Source: Hetaerina americana (taxonomy: Eukaryota; Arthropoda; Insecta; Odonata; Calopterygidae). Taken from it: a stretch of 64,000 nucleotides of DNA. This document shows positions 27,001 to 41,457 of the stretch, piece by piece. The position numbers and the translations under genes were made by a program. The notes below the pieces were generated by a model. That model had not been told where the DNA came from. It was given only the letters and a program-made list of their open reading frames with translations, and searched no databases. The DNA lies in the NCBI GenBank assembly GCA_022747635.1, contig JAKTNV010000001.1, forward strand, positions 28,747,990 through 28,811,989, written 5' to 3'. Positions within the stretch are counted from its first letter, which is position 1. Each line of letters starts with the position of its first letter.

Positions 27001-29375
27001 GTCAGGTGATCTTCAAGGATAAGTGAGTCACTAACGCAGGAAAATTTCAAAAAAGGCCAACATTCTTCACGATAAAAGAACACATTCCCGATACTCAATG
27101 CGGCACAAAAAGGAGTATGGGTTTCTCAGACGAGACGAAATTACACCAAGCAGCGAAGCTGTAACGAGTTTCTGAGGAATACCTCATAAGGGCGGATATC
27201 ACAACAATACGCTGGTAATGCACTTCAAAATATTTTCAAATATTGCATAAGTACGTTAGTTCAAAGCTCAGAGTCTCAGTTGAAGGAAACGAAAAGAAAC
27301 AAGTGTTATATAAAATCAGTCTGAGAGGCATCACGCACGTAGCAATGAAGATGAAGCGCGTGGGTATTAATTTCATAAAAAACGCTAGTTAAACCAAACA
27401 TGCGGTAATACTTGAGGCACACGTTTCGTTGAAAAACCTTGAAATTTCAAGGCATGAATAGGTAATGTCTTATGTTAATGAATGAGTGGATGATGACCGT
27501 TGCTCGAGAGAAAGGGTCTTCTTAAATTGTTTTCGAGACACGCCAACACCACGCATTAGTAAGAGAAAATGGAATGTAACGAACAATGGAAACTAGTGAC
27601 TAAGCCATTTCACGTAATGCTGAGACCACACAACCAATTCTGAGGCATAGAGGATGTTACCACGACGGAGCATAAAACCTGCTCCTGGCGCAAGTGAAGA
27701 GCAAGATAGGTGGTGCAGCGTGATAGTCACGGAAAGTTTATCTGGCAAGCGAAGTTAGCTCCCCCAGAAATACGACACCATAGACTTCCCATGATCACTG
27801 TAAGGTCTCCAGAAAGTTCACTAAACCGCTTTAAAATGCTTAGAATTTCACAATGTCAGCGAGAAGAACTACCTATTCAAAACACTCGCAAGCTGAGGGT
27901 CGAATGAAATATTTGGTCATCAATCAGCAATGTTTGCCACAAAAACATAAGCAAATAAGATAGGCGCCGCTTGCGAGTCAACAATTCCTTAAAGACTGTG
28001 CGGCATGGAAAGTGAATTAACGAACGCGAGACCCCGCGTGTTGAAAGGTTCCTGTAAAAGTGTAACTAAATACACATAAGAAAACTTTCCATGGAGATGA
28101 GCATGGATATTGGAACGTGTTTTACTATCAGTTAATTCTCACGATATTTGTCGCTGAAAGAAATAAATGTGCGCGTTTCAATGCTAATCAAAAAGGATAC
28201 CATAAATCAGTAAGTCTCTACGACCCTGCAGATTCGGTTAAGTCAAACTGGTCAAATATTTTCTAACGGTTTTCCCGAACGTCTTAGTGAATGATAAAAC
28301 ATACCACTCGGCAGCGACAATGCGGCAAATAATTTTTCGCTCAAATGCCCAATTTTTTCCGATACGACATGCCCAAATACTAGAGTAACCCAAGTCCATC
28401 CTATCATTAATATGTGATAAAAATGCGCTTACCAATTGTTTAGTTTCGTGCATTAATAGGGTTCCTAAGACTCCTGCTCATTTATATTCGCTAACAGAGT
28501 CCTTAGTCAAGGACAATGGCCTGACGAGAGAGTGACTCAATTATGCACATTCCAACGCGCCTGTGATCTACTCCGATTCTAGCGATGACGGGAATGAGAC
28601 AACTTAATTGTTATGACCTTCAAGGTCGCTCATACCGAATGACTCTGATTAAACGCTCGTCGCTAACTCACTATTATGGTACACATTTTGCTTGACAAGC
28701 GAGACGCAAATGACAAGATGGGATAAAATTCAGAGCGAACACGTTCTACGAAGAGCCCAAAAATTATGTCACTAAGAAATGCTCGAGTAAAGGAATAAAA
28801 GCAATAGCATGTGCATATGCCTATGTCCTTTAACTTAGGACTAAAAAATACTCAATGAACACGCCCGCGGCAAAAGTGGCTAGCAAGGCAACGACCGAGG
28901 AGAGTTGCCGAATAGGACAAAGGGGGAAGGTGTTCCTTTGCTGTGAGCCTCTGAGGAAATTTAGGAAAAATACGAAGCGTCAAGATAAGGCGAAATCAGA
29001 ATTATTTCGTAACAAAGGGAACAAGAGCATACGTTAAGAGTGTGGTTCTCATGCGACTCATTAGAACGTGACTTGCGCAGCACGAAAAGGGAACAAAAGC
29101 AGAAAACCACAATGCTGTCTCTATAACGATGGCAGGGCTAGTAGTCACGACCTAAAAAAGAGTTTTCACGCATGCCACAGCGAAGAAACACGCATTATAA
29201 TCTAAAAAGAGGAAAGGTCTGCAGGTGACACTGCGTACTTATTTAAGTAAGCTCCGAGGAGCACTTCAGAAATGCACATTAAAGGTGCACTACATGAGCC
29301 ACCACAGTTATCAACCCGAACGTTTGGTTGATAGGTGGAGGTACAGTTCACCTTGTACTATACCCAATTGCGCGT
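24013..29375. other. No gene recognised (intronic)
   Basis: AT-rich. A purine-rich tract lies at 25330-25455. An isolated B-box-like GGGTTCGAATTCCG (minus strand, near 26256-26270) lacks a matching A box. Nothing else could be supported. Confidence 0.4.
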
Positions 29376-29537
29376 TAAGTTCACACATCATGGTAGGGGG
29401 CCCTGTGTCGTCTACGCTTCCCCAGGAAGATCTGACCCCCAAAAAATCATACAGCTTAGAAGCTGAGATACAGTGGCATCCCGGGCCCTTCGGATAATAG
29501 TTCAATGATCTACCTATTGGACTACTACGTGCCCCAC
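29376..29537 (-). mobile_element. tRNA-derived SINE, family 1, copy 3
   Basis: The head is near 29537 (GGGGCACGTAGTAGTCCAAT). The B box region is diverged (GCCCGGGATGCCAC). The conserved body has AGCTTCTAAGCTGTATGATT and GGGGGTCAGATCTTCCTGGG, and the tail GGGCCCCCTACCATGATGTG ends near GAACTTAACGC. It shares the AGATCTTCCTGGG core with copy 4. Confidence 0.78.
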
Positions 29538-31332
29538 TAAACGCGCATGACTATAAAATATATTTTGACTGTATATTTCATTTATGTGCTTAAATATCGA
29601 TCAATCATTTGGTGGGAGAATCGAATTTGAAAACCGACCAGCAAAATCCGATGATGAGTGAAAAACTAAATTTATTCTAGTTGAATTTTGACACGAGTCT
29701 ATTTGATCAGCATCAATTCCCAAGTAGGGCGAGCGATTAATAAACTATTAATGAATAAAATAACTGCATTACCCACCAACTAGAGACAAATTGCAATATT
29801 TCGGCCATTAATGTGCTCCAGTTACACCAAATGACGACCGGAATTACGGACTTAGAGCAGAAATGCGTCTAAGTCGCGATATTTTAATCAAAGTTCTTCG
29901 AGAAAATGGCTAAGAGAAGTGCATGGCATTCAAATGTTCATGATCTTGCCTCTCTGATCACTCTATTGCGAGCACTAAAGAGGATAGGGATTGGAGAACT
30001 TGGATATTAATCTGACATTTCAGTTGAAAAGTTAGGATAACCTGACGGGCAAGGAGTGAATTCCAGTTTCAGAGAAGGAAAAAATATTTAAACATTTTTC
30101 CATCGATCGAATCTCGTCGAAGGACGGTGGACTGGCCGGTTGCAGCATCATTCTCCATTGGTCGGAACGAATTGAAAAGAGAGCCCCCACCTCATCCGTT
30201 TCAAAACTCTTTCCGTTTCGCGCGAGTGATAGGAAGCATGCACGAACGTGCACTCGTACGTACATACATTGAGCTTCAATCCCCTGCGGTTCTGGTCACC
30301 TAGTAGCCTTCAAAGCTTTCTATCACTCCGTCCAAGCATCCTCTGCAGCGATTCCGAATGACTTCCCGCGCTCTTCCGGTTTTGAGTTGCGAAGGGTACA
30401 AAAAAAAGCTGACACGACGACTCTCCTGTAGGTCTTCCGCCAGAGGCCAAGGTCAGTGCGGAAATTCAACGCAAAAGGTGGACTCACGCGCTCAAAGATC
30501 GAATCCTTACCGACGATTGGCGTTGAAATGATTTCCGGGACAAGATCCACGGCTGTCGGAAGGATGGCTTTCGACTCGGCGCGTTTCAAAACAAGTACAT
30601 AGGTGAAAGGGGTGAAACGACTGGACTTTCTCTGCAAAAAGTCCGGGTTCAAGACCTAGTGAATGCTAGTTTTTCCCTTCCTCTCCTCCTCCCTTTCTGT
30701 CGCGCGGTAGGGTTCCAGCTAGATCCATCACGCCTTCAATAGGAGGGGTTGTTACTATCGGAAAGATACGTAGAGGTGAATTCTGCTTGTGACTAGTTCG
30801 ACGCAGAGGAGCAGCTATTCTCTTTCTCACGAGAAAAGGCGTAAGGGATCAATGTTGCAATATCGTGGTTTACCGACGATTAAAGCAGTCGATGCGCGGC
30901 ATCAAAGACCGACTGTGCCAAAAAAATATGGGCATAAATATTTCTTGGATGATCGATGGCCAGTCTATTAATGGGGTGGGGTCAAAAGAAAGGATTACGT
31001 TTAATATCACATTAAAGCTCACATTCCAGGCAAGGGGAAATAAGAAAATTTTTCAATGACTCCGGTAAAAATCCGAAAGAGGATTCAACGTTAAAGATGA
31101 CATGAACAACTCTACCACGGGCATGTTTTGCCCTCCTCCCTCGAACGCTTAGACGGGCATCTATACAAAAGTAACACGGCAGTGTTGAATAAAAATTAAT
31201 TATTAATTCTTCCGAGGAAGACGGAGCTAAATTCCGTCGAAATTAGTAAGAAATAACAAATGAGTGTTTTGATTATGTGTTCCTATATTGTTTGTTGATG
31301 TCCAAGTGTTTTAAAAATAATTAATAAACGAA

Positions 31333-31467
31333 GGTGGTCTGAAAAGTTTCCGACCTAACAAAGATGCAAGACATTTTTTCAAAGATTTTTGAGGTAAGTT
31401 TCCAGCCTCAAAAATCTCTGAAAAAATGCCTTGCATCTTTTTTAGGCCGGAAACTTTTCAGACCACC
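31333..31467. mobile_element. 135-bp hairpin MITE, mariner-like ends
   Basis: The arms 31333-31394 and 31406-31467 are 62 bp each with four mismatches, separated by 11 bp. The outer ends read GGTGGTCTGAAAAGTTTCCG. The core AAAAGTTTCCGG resembles AAAAGTTCCCGG in the terminal repeat of the mariner at 42635, so it may be a non-autonomous relative. No coding capacity is present. No clear TA duplication is visible at the ends; a (TA)n tract begins just to the right. Confidence 0.8.
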
Positions 31468-31470
31468 AAT

Positions 31471-31488
31471 GTATATATATATATCTAT

Positions 31489-31529
<41 letters not shown>

Positions 31530-31555
31530 TATATCTATATATATATATACATATT
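31471..31555. repeat. Imperfect (TA)n microsatellite
   Basis: A run of TA units interrupted by CTATCT and AAATAAT, immediately right of the MITE at 31333-31467. Confidence 0.9.
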
Positions 31556-32735
31556 TAATATTTGGGCGGCATAGTATAACACAAATAAAATAGTTTCACT
31601 AATAAGGACACTCATATTGTAGATTGTTTGAGCTTTCGGCCTTCATGTAGGACTGGAAATTTCGGACAGAGGTAAGCTAACTTCTCTCCGTAATTTTCAG
31701 TCTTACTTGAAGAAGGCCTCTGAGAAATAAATGATTATATGTATATTTGATGGAAAATTTAGGTAAGTCTCTATGCTTACTGCATTACGCCATCAACTTC
31801 AAAAAAAGGCCGCATATGTTAATTTTCAAGAACGAGATTTTTCCAAAACCACTAGACCAGTAGAAATTGATGCTCTGACGGTGAAGATAACTTCCCACCG
31901 GAAACAACAGGCTCAAGGACAAAACAATGAAGGTAATAAATTGTAACTTATAACCATTCCCGAAACCTCGACGAATATCACTACACTATTCTGTATTGAA
32001 ACCGAGGCAATCACTTTCACTGCGCAAACGACGTTAAAATGAACATTTGGGAAATATAAGGAGATAAAAAGTAGCGGCAATCAACACGAAGGTTACTTTT
32101 GGAGAGAGTAGGGCTCACCTCAAAATAAACCCAAAAGCTGGTGAATTTCAATTTCAAGAAGCATATTTTCCTATGTGCCAACTACAGCCTCTTAAAGTGA
32201 TATTGAGTCTGTCAGAAAACCACGAAGATTGGATTTTTATTTGAGTAGTCCGAAGGCATTATCGCATTTGAAACACAGAGAAATAGCCTACACAATAAGT
32301 ACCCACACAGATAAACTGGTAAGAACTTATATTTTACATATTCTGAAAAAAATGAAGCAAATTTGACGCCATCAATTATAGGAGTTTAAGGCGTAACGAC
32401 GTTATTAAAAAGTAAAAATATAATCTCCCATTGCATAAAATGAATCTGTGATATACATATGATCTTCACCTTTATGTTAAATAAGAGAGATAGATACCAC
32501 AACTGATCGATTCAAGGACTCAATATGCTCTCGTACGATATATGTTCGGAAAAAAATCGACGTAGTCACTACTGAATTCTTAAATCAAAAAAGTAAAATT
32601 TCAAACTTCAGTCGAACACACCATTATTTTTGTATGACATAGTTGAGAATGCGTATGGGTGTTTATAAACTATAAACACAGTATTCAACCCAAAGGTCTG
32701 CTTGGCACGTTATGATTGAGTTCATCCAGAACTAC

Positions 32736-32912
32736 CCCGATGTGTGAATTTTCCCCAGGGCCCAGTTCCTTTCCCTGAGCCCAATATGGTTTCCCAGGAA
32801 GATCTGGAATCCGAAAAATCACATAGCTGAGGGTATCTAGAGAAACTTGTCCGGGAATCGAACCCAGGCCCTCAAGTCCAACGCTCTACTCCTGGATTAC
32901 CGCGACCCGGGT
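32736..32912 (-). mobile_element. tRNA-derived SINE, family 1, copy 4 (best-preserved Pol III promoter)
   Basis: The minus-strand head reads CCGGGTCGCGGTAATCCAGG, then AGTAGAGCGTTGGACTTGAG, then GGGCCTGGGTTCGATTCCCG. These contain a clear A-box-like segment and an exact B box GGTTCGATTCC. The body has ACCCTCAGCTATGTGATTTT, TCGGATTCCAGATCTTCCTG and GGAAAGGAACTGGGCCC, ending with AAAATTCACACATCGGGG. The head defines the family as tRNA-derived. Confidence 0.85.
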
Positions 32913-33729
32913 GTGTGTTTATGTGAAAAAATATTCATATATTGTGTAAATGCATATTTATAATGGAAGAATGGTGCCCTAAGGCGCCCTTGAGGCGGTT
33001 TGCGGTGTATTGTGCAGATGTAGAGCACTTAAGAAAAACTGGCGAAGTATTCGAACCACTGTACACCGCCGCGATAGCTGATGCGCATACTTTGTATTGG
33101 ATTGACCAACAATGAAGAGGTCCTATAAGGTCGTTAAATTAGATCGAGCATTTGTCATATGACCTCAAGACAATGGTATACCCAATGGATCGATTTTACT
33201 CAAGCCATAACACCTGACAGAGCTTACGTTTTTAATTATCAACGAAATCATTTAGAGTGTGTCATGACCTAACAACTATGTATAGAAAGATTATATAGAA
33301 CAATCAGGCATGGTTCCGCTTAATACGACGGTGACAATTAAGTCCCCTCCTCTTCGCATACCATGACAATACAAAGTCTGGCCTAAACAGCCTTGAAATT
33401 CATTATTAGCAGGAATTAAAACGGTTCGATCGTGACTGCGCGAACCAGAGTCACCTTGGTTCATCTATCATTGACGAGTGATGAAAAGTGATGTAAAATT
33501 CATTCAATCGTAGACAGCCATGAAATGCTGACACAGTTTTTAAGAAATGTGAGGTTCGTATTTTGAGGTTCTTAATACATGCTCTACAAGTTACTTCGGA
33601 CCAGTTATGAGATACTATTTTTTTAAATATGCAATTTTGGCAGTTTTCCCCAGAAATCCTGTAAATCAATATCATTGCAACAAATAGGGGTAGGTGCTGT
33701 TGATTTTACGCTTTTTCAGGGCTTATTTG

Positions 33730-33930
<201 letters not shown>

Positions 33931-33932
33931 AT

Positions 33933-34430
33933 ATGATCGAGAGCCCAAAGAGATGAGCAAGGAGTGGCAGCACAGCGACTTAACTCCCCCTAAGATGCAG
34001 AAGTCTGCAGTTAAGAAAATGCTGTTTTTTGGGACAGTCGTTGAGTCATCTTTACAGACTACTCGGAGAAGAATCAGAACATCAGTGTGCCTACCTGTAT
34101 TACTGCACACTTCTGAACAAATTGCGTGATGTTATGAAAAAAAACGGTTGAGCGATGTGGCTTTGAATTTTCGCCACAGCCGCCGTATTCTCTCGATCTC
34201 GCCCCAAGGGACCTTTTCTTATTCCCAGAACTCAAAAACCATAGCGGAGCCAGAGATTAGACGACACAAGTGACGTTATCACACATATGTATGACACAAA
34301 AGGTGGAACAATGTTTTCGACAAAATCTGCTGAGTTCTAAAACGACGGCCTTCCAAAAGGTCTAGAAACGCTGGGAGAAATATGTAACTCTGGATTGTGA
34401 CTACGTAGAGAAGTCTTAAGAATATCAATT
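33933..34430 (+). mobile_element. Degenerate mariner transposase relic next to a (TA)n tract
   Basis: Recognisable pieces in order are [16 protein letters not shown] (just after the first catalytic site in mariner proteins), a [15 protein letters not shown] segment in another frame, PQPPYSLDLAPRDLFLFPEL with the third catalytic Asp, and a C-terminal RWEKYVTLDCDYVEK. The segment that should hold the second Asp (HHDN type) is deleted near 34140-34165. The relic starts immediately after the microsatellite at 33794-33930. It is clearly dead. Confidence 0.8.
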
Positions 34431-36004
34431 AAAAAATAAGTTTATATTCTGATTATTTCTTAGTAATAATTAAAATTCTACGATATCGCATGATGCACTT
34501 GGTGGGGAAATTAACTTTAGTCCATACAATATTAGTTTTGGATACTCAGGAGAGCGACACACTTCTATAGGTTTTACTTCCATTCCTAACTCGTTTCCCG
34601 CACTTGCAAATCCCTATGGGAGTAGCCACGGCATGACCTCGGATACGAAAAAATATCAGTAATTCATAAACTTTTGGCCATCAAGAGCAAGGTGGCTGAC
34701 AAAGTACCACGGATTACTCAAATAAACATAAGTCTGCATCGAATGATATAAGTTTCATGGCTTTAGTATGGTTGTATGTGGTGGACACGCAGGTATCTTT
34801 GAGGGACATTAATGCAGACGGACAATTATGTTTTCATAATTTTCAAGATTTTCAGCAGCTAGACACACTTGGAGCGTTAAGTCTAAAATTAATCCCAAAT
34901 TTCTTGCGACACTATGAATTGTCACCAGAGGACAAGAATTAGAGAGAGATGACGACCAGATGACGTGGGTGAGCGTAATGTGCGCATGCTCGCTTGGAAC
35001 ACCCGCCCTGAACAGCACCACCACGCGCTTCGGGTCTCGCAGGCGGGACAACAAGGAGATCAAGGAGAAAAATATCTCAGTATCAGTCGTGGCGCACCGT
35101 TGACAAAGCCTTGAAAAAAATCGTTGGCCTTAAAATTGAGAAGGAACGCGGCTGAGGAGGAGTCTATACGACGAGCTCATTCTCTTCCGTACGGGACTCC
35201 CCTCATCCCATTTATGCAACCCGCAGCCCCAGGCCCATGGAGGGAAAGGAAGTGACGTCATCTCCGTGGTCGGAGCACGAGACGAAGACGCGGGATGGAG
35301 CGAGAAGAGAAAAAGAGGTCCCGGCCGCGTGTTTGACAGAGTGACCGCTTGGAGCACTGAAGACGGCGCGGACAAAACCCGTCTTTTTTATTGCTCGCTG
35401 TGGCGTCACTCACGGGCCTCGAATTATTTTTTCTATAGCAGACTTATGAAAAGGGGGCCTTAAATGGAGCAACACATAAGATGCGGGCACAAGAAGGAGA
35501 ATACCACTGGCAAGGATACGTGGGTTTATTTAAGTGACAGACACAGGATAATAGATTGTGTATAGGGATCGGATGTCGCGTAATTTACGTGAGAAGGCTA
35601 TGGAATTACAATAAAATGGCTGTTACGACTATTTTTTAAATGGCAAAATCGCAAAATTACTTAGACTTTTGCAAACGAATGACATTATGGCAGTGCAGAG
35701 GACAGTTCCTTTCATAAGAATATAATACTGCTAAAATAATATGCATGATGGGTTCGTTCTTTAAACCAAATTGTGGGTGGGAGAATGCACAATGTATTGA
35801 AGATATTGTTGAAAAATTAACCTACTCCCATTAATTCGTTCGTAGAGATCATTAATCTTAATAAGAAAAGAAAATGTTAGAACAGGCAGGTACTCATCAA
35901 ACTATTTAAATCAGTTTCACAAGCGTTATCCTGGACTTTCTTATTTTACCAGTCCTTGTTCAAGACCATCCAATAATTTGGATAAGTCCTGTGTTCGAAC
36001 TGGC

Positions 36005-36085
36005 CCTGAAAAAATTTGCCACCCATGAGCCGCGAACCACTGACCTTTGGCGCAGCAGAAGTGCACGTTACCACTACTCCAACAT
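36005..36085 (-). mobile_element. tRNA-like SINE head, second family
   Basis: The minus strand reads TGGAGTAGTGGTAACGTGCA, then CTTCTGCTGCGCCAAAGGTC, then AGTGGTTCGCGGCTCATGGG. The first segment is A-box-like and GTGGTTCGCGGCTC fits a B box with one change. The body after it (AATTTTTTCAGGGCC) is unlike family 1. Its 3' limit, possibly as far left as 35940, is unclear. Confidence 0.55.
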
Positions 36086-39000
36086 ATCATTCCACTTCAC
36101 GGTGCCTGATTAATAGGTATACTTAGCAACCACTCGTTCGTCTAAATGGTAAAACCCCAGCATGGATATTCCATGTGCTCTACCGTAAGCGCACGTGAGT
36201 GAAGTATCGGCCGCTCGATATCTGTGCGGTGCACTCTGTCAGCCTATCAGGGTCACTCACTGTAGATGGAAAACCAGAGAAATTAGTATGCTCTACGTTG
36301 TATCATTGGTCATTTTTTTCCGATAACTGCCTACGCTTTACAAGATATTATGTTATCATTTCCAAGGATCTAAGTCTTGAGAGGTAATCCAGAGTTATTT
36401 GAAACATCAATCATCACACTTCACCGTAATAAACTCGACGGTTGATTTTGACACACGAGACTAGAGTTCAATCCGAATTGCGGTTTAAAGTGATATTCCC
36501 GCCAAAAACAGAGAGTCTAATGTTGGGGAGAAGAATTGTTTGTTTTATCTGTTCTAAAATATATAATTCCAATGCACAGTCAAAGGGACCATTCATTTCA
36601 GAAAGAATATCGGTAAATTAACTAGTAAACGCCTGATATAGTTATTCAATATTTCCCATAACCATCCTGTTCAGTAATTTTTCAGTGTGACACAACTGAA
36701 AACATGACGTTAAAGACAAGGGAGGGACGAAGACGAACATAACAAATTTTTCATCATGTTATGCTCTTTTTATTTCCATTCAACCAATTGTTATTTATCA
36801 AAACAATATATTAGATGAATAGTTTTGGATCACTGCTCCTATAATTGTGCCTGGAAAGGGAGTCTCAAAAAAGCAACGTCGACCCGGGAAATTCATACTG
36901 TTATCACCCTTTATGAAACACAAGGATTTTGTTACTGTTTCGGCCATGAATATCATGAAAATATTTTAGAATCCATGTACATGGGACAACTAATGATTTT
37001 AATATGGGTACGAAATCCTACTAACGAAAATTCTTTGATAACTTTCATTCTGGCGGAAACCAGATGATCCCTAATTTTTAGCTGTAGAATATACCGCATG
37101 TGACGTATTGCTAAACTACTGAAGGGCAACCACTCTACATGGGCATTGAAAAGGATAATGTCAGTTTTCATTGGCTATATATAATCACACAAATACTTCT
37201 GGCAAGTGGTATTGTCAATTTTCTGTCAGTTCTTTGCCAACACAGGCAAGTATTTTCTCGTTTTCAGGGAACCTTTGCACAAATAATAAGTTTAGCGCCT
37301 ACGAAGAACAATGCATTACTTTCTTGCACTCCTGAACGTTGCGTTTAACCACAATTTAGGCAACTACCAATGAAACACACGGTTTTGGGCATAACATGGC
37401 GGAAATCCTTCATGATGAAAGAAGACACCTGGTTTTTTACATAAAATAGTTTAATGTGGAAAAGCCAAGTGTCTTCATCAACTACAAATGGCAAAATTTT
37501 CCGATGCTCTCTTTTTAATATATTTCGTGATCCTGCTGGATATGCTTCGGAGTTTCTTCCTACTTGAAATTGCATGCTTTAAATACAATTTAAGAAAATA
37601 ATCAAGAGGATAGTCAAAAGCCTTCAATTTCAATTCAAATATACCTATAAGCACACAGGTGGTACCACATAAATATACATGTACCGCTAAACTCGGCAGG
37701 AATCATGACAAATTGATGAATTTAATGAATAAGCCTGCAGCTTCACCTTGAGGTGCTGCTGTGTGAATGCTGTGAATTCCATATAATTAAGTATCAATCT
37801 CGCCCCAATAAAGTCGTTCGATATATAAATAAATCAATTACCATCCAACTCCTTCTCTCCCTGAAACTCTGAATTCCAAGGCTATATGCGTTGCCACTGG
37901 CGAAAGAGTGAATAAATAATACACACTGGGGGAGCAAAAAGTAATGGCTTATTGGCCACTAGGTCTCTAAACCCTCCGGTTCATATGCTGATAATTATTA
38001 TCATGCTAGTTTGCCAAATTCTTCATTTTATCATACTACATGAAATCAAATGGAAATTTTCCTATGAATTGGCACTTGGCGAAAGAAGGCCCTTGAAATT
38101 TCAGTATCACGTGAACACATTCCTATCCTCAATAACGGAATTCCTGCAATTCAAACCTTATTCCAGCGGCCAAAACATGCAAGATGTCCAAGAACACGAC
38201 TCATGAAATCTCTGAAGACTAAACAGGCTTGAATATTTAGGAAGGAAGGGGGCTTAGTTAGCCTTTGAGGGTGCGCCCCTCGGAAAGTAGGTCGCGTGCA
38301 GGGAGTCCGCAGTTCGCAAACAACCCGAAGGTTACCTCTCGACAAAAAAACGTCCCCGCCATCCAGACCGAGGGAGAGGAGACCGTTAAGGCGAAAAGAG
38401 TTCGAGGCGAGCGAAGGGTGAATGGTGTAACGGTAGAGAAGGGAAAAAAGTATAAACAAAAATCACTGGTGATCTTTGCAAAGCCCGATACATCGATTTG
38501 TTAAGGGAGGCGTTTTGCGGCGTGATTATGTACCTACTTCGTGCGAGGCGGAAATCACTCGACGGAGCCGCAGTGCATAACATTGAGATTCCTCGCTTAA
38601 AAAATGATTCCGTTCCCGAGAATCAATTCTTCTTGGCACGGCTCACAAGAATCGTCCACGCTCACAAAGGTAGGCTCCGTGCAACTAACGTATAAGCATA
38701 AAGAGAAGACAGGAAAAAGATTTGGAGACTGTTATTTGACACTTTCAAAACTGAGGTGCACTTCTTCGCTGAATGCAGTATATTTCAAACGAATAAGCAG
38801 GTTTTTTTTAATTGTGCTTATTTCGCAAGATACCAAAAAAATAATTTACCTAGCTATAAAAAATAGCTAGCCGACTCCCCTTCCCCCAGATGGGGTATCC
38901 AATGTAACACAGAACAATAATAAAAATGATTCGACAGCATAAAAAGTTAAAACTCATACTAGATTTATTTTCGCTTTCTAGACTCCCGTTATTTAACCAA

Positions 39001-41457
39001 ATGTATTTGACAAATTGATTCAAACTGTGATATCAAAGCATAGGAATACTGCAATGGATGGATAATTGTGCCTTTTGCCGCAAAATAAACAAATACAATT
39101 ATCTTTCCAGACTTTCATACTCACGAAATAGGAACCTGCACGACCATGAAGTACTACGGTTTTACGCTCACCAAATTTACCCTCCTCGGGTAACTTCGGA
39201 TTGATTCAAAATGAGTTCCAACTTTTCCAATATTCGGATGGGCACGAAGGATTCGTTTTCCAGCATGGAGAGTAGGGAGATGAACTGAAATGTTGAACCA
39301 CTCCAGTTTAAAGGGCCACGGACTTTTATGAGCAATCCACCGATTCGCAACAACGTTTAATTCGTCATCAGCTGCCCGCTTCTACTTTATATCCAGAAAC
39401 TGGGAACTTAAGCGAAATATTAATTCTGAACTCCCTTTGAATATTGGATCTTCATATATTTTAAATGGATGCAAATAGTTTGTCCCACCTTTTGAGAAAA
39501 ATACGTATTAAAGAATTAAATACATATTTACAGCAGCGCGCTTAGTTCTATGTGACGGCGAATGTAAAATTCTCCTCTGAGGTAGAAAATATTTCTAAAC
39601 AACGAATTAAAAAAATAAATCCTGTAAAAATTCACCACTGAATAGAATTTATTCAACATACAATAATTATTTCAAGGATCTTGGCTTGCTCAACCAAAAA
39701 GAAAAATTGTTACATAAAAGCATAGTGACAACGTGGAATGTAAACCGGTTTTTATACTTACAAGACGGCTCAATATATTTTTCATAGATATACTTAGTTA
39801 TTCCGTTCACTCTGTGATTATATTTTCAGGCTGGGTGAACGTTACAAACAATAAACAATTGAAATGCGAAGAATTACATTGGTAAGTCAAGGGTGATGAA
39901 AATCAATTGGAGAATATTAAGTCGAGACGGCACTATTAGGGTCTTGCTAAAAAAAAGCATCAGAGCCGAGAGTAAAATACACAAGGACTTAGTGAAATAG
40001 AAGAAATGGCATGTTGCGTTCAGACAGATGAAGTCAGTTCGGCCCAAATCTCTAAAGGAAAAATAAATAATTCCACTCAAAACATCCACGTCCCGGGAAA
40101 TGTTCTAAAACAGGGCTTTCAGGTGGTCATCAAACAAATCAACAACCATTACAAGACCAACTACCATATTTAAAAAGAGGCTAATAACTGTTTTTATGAA
40201 TCTTTAAGTATGAAAAATCATTCGCTAGTTTAATTATTTATTGAACAGAATACACGGTGCACGAAATATGAAGGAAGGCAACTTATAAGTTTTCAGACGA
40301 CGGAAAATAACAAAACTTACTATAGGATACTCGGGATTGCTCACGATGCATACGAACGGGATGAGAGGAAAAGTTATGAAAAGAGGAAATATATGGACGG
40401 AATGGATACAAGAATGGCATTGAATAAAGGAATATATATCCTTTTAGGTGAAATACGATGGCAGCAATAATCGACAGTAAGTTTCCTTCGGTGCCATAAG
40501 CAGTCTTCATAATGCATTCTAAAACAGGCGCAGACGCATGTTGGAGTTGCTCACTTTACTTTCTGGTTTTCTTGGGGACGTTCAATTGACAATTTCATCT
40601 CACTTTCCTCGATAAAACTCGGAATGTTAAAAATGTAAACTATGTGGGCAATTTACGTCGAGGAACTTGGACAAAAACGCCAGGGAAGTCTCATACAGTC
40701 AGTGCTTTGCATTGTGAATAGCTTAGAAGTTTCAACCCTCTAACGCTAGAGAAACAACCTTTAATGACGTTCGTGATTTCTCGCAAATTTCAAAAAGACA
40801 ATCTACATTTAAACAAAACCTCGTGTAGATTTTTCTATTCATTTCATTACTGATTTCATTACGTGCGAGTGAAAGAGTTTCAAAGAATCAAATCTGATAT
40901 CGGCATTCTGGATTGACTTTCAAGACGCCGAGAACAGCTGGAATAAGGACAAATATGGGCAAGAATTCAAGGGTAACGCCGTTCTTCTTCAAATGTTGTA
41001 TTTTCTTCATAAATCGTAAAATAAAGAGCTTTACGTGCAGAAAGGCCAATGTCCGTGTTCTATGAGCATTTTATAGGTCCCTACTCACTGGTTTAGAAAA
41101 ACTTCACTTATCGGATGGATATTTAATATCTAAGATATAAACGTAAATGGGGACTTCATACCTAAGTTACACGTAAACATCGATGAGTATTCAAGCAAAG
41201 ACAAAATGTGTATCATACAATAATAAGTGAATCTTATTACTTGAAGCTGTTTCCATACTTAGCCAGAGGTAATTTTCCTCTCAATCCATGAACCGAAGCC
41301 ACATTCCAATTATTGCAGTATGTGCAAAACCCTTTTGAAAAATACGTTCGGAAAGACCAGGAATTCGCAAACTAAAAACGAAAAAAATACGAATAAAACA
41401 TAAAATGATTCCAAGTGTGGATAAGGATACAAATCGAGAATATTGAGAGAAGTATTC

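Noticed and set aside
33050..33075. B-box-like GTGGTTCGAATAC on the minus strand
   Set aside because: No A box or cloverleaf could be drawn around it.
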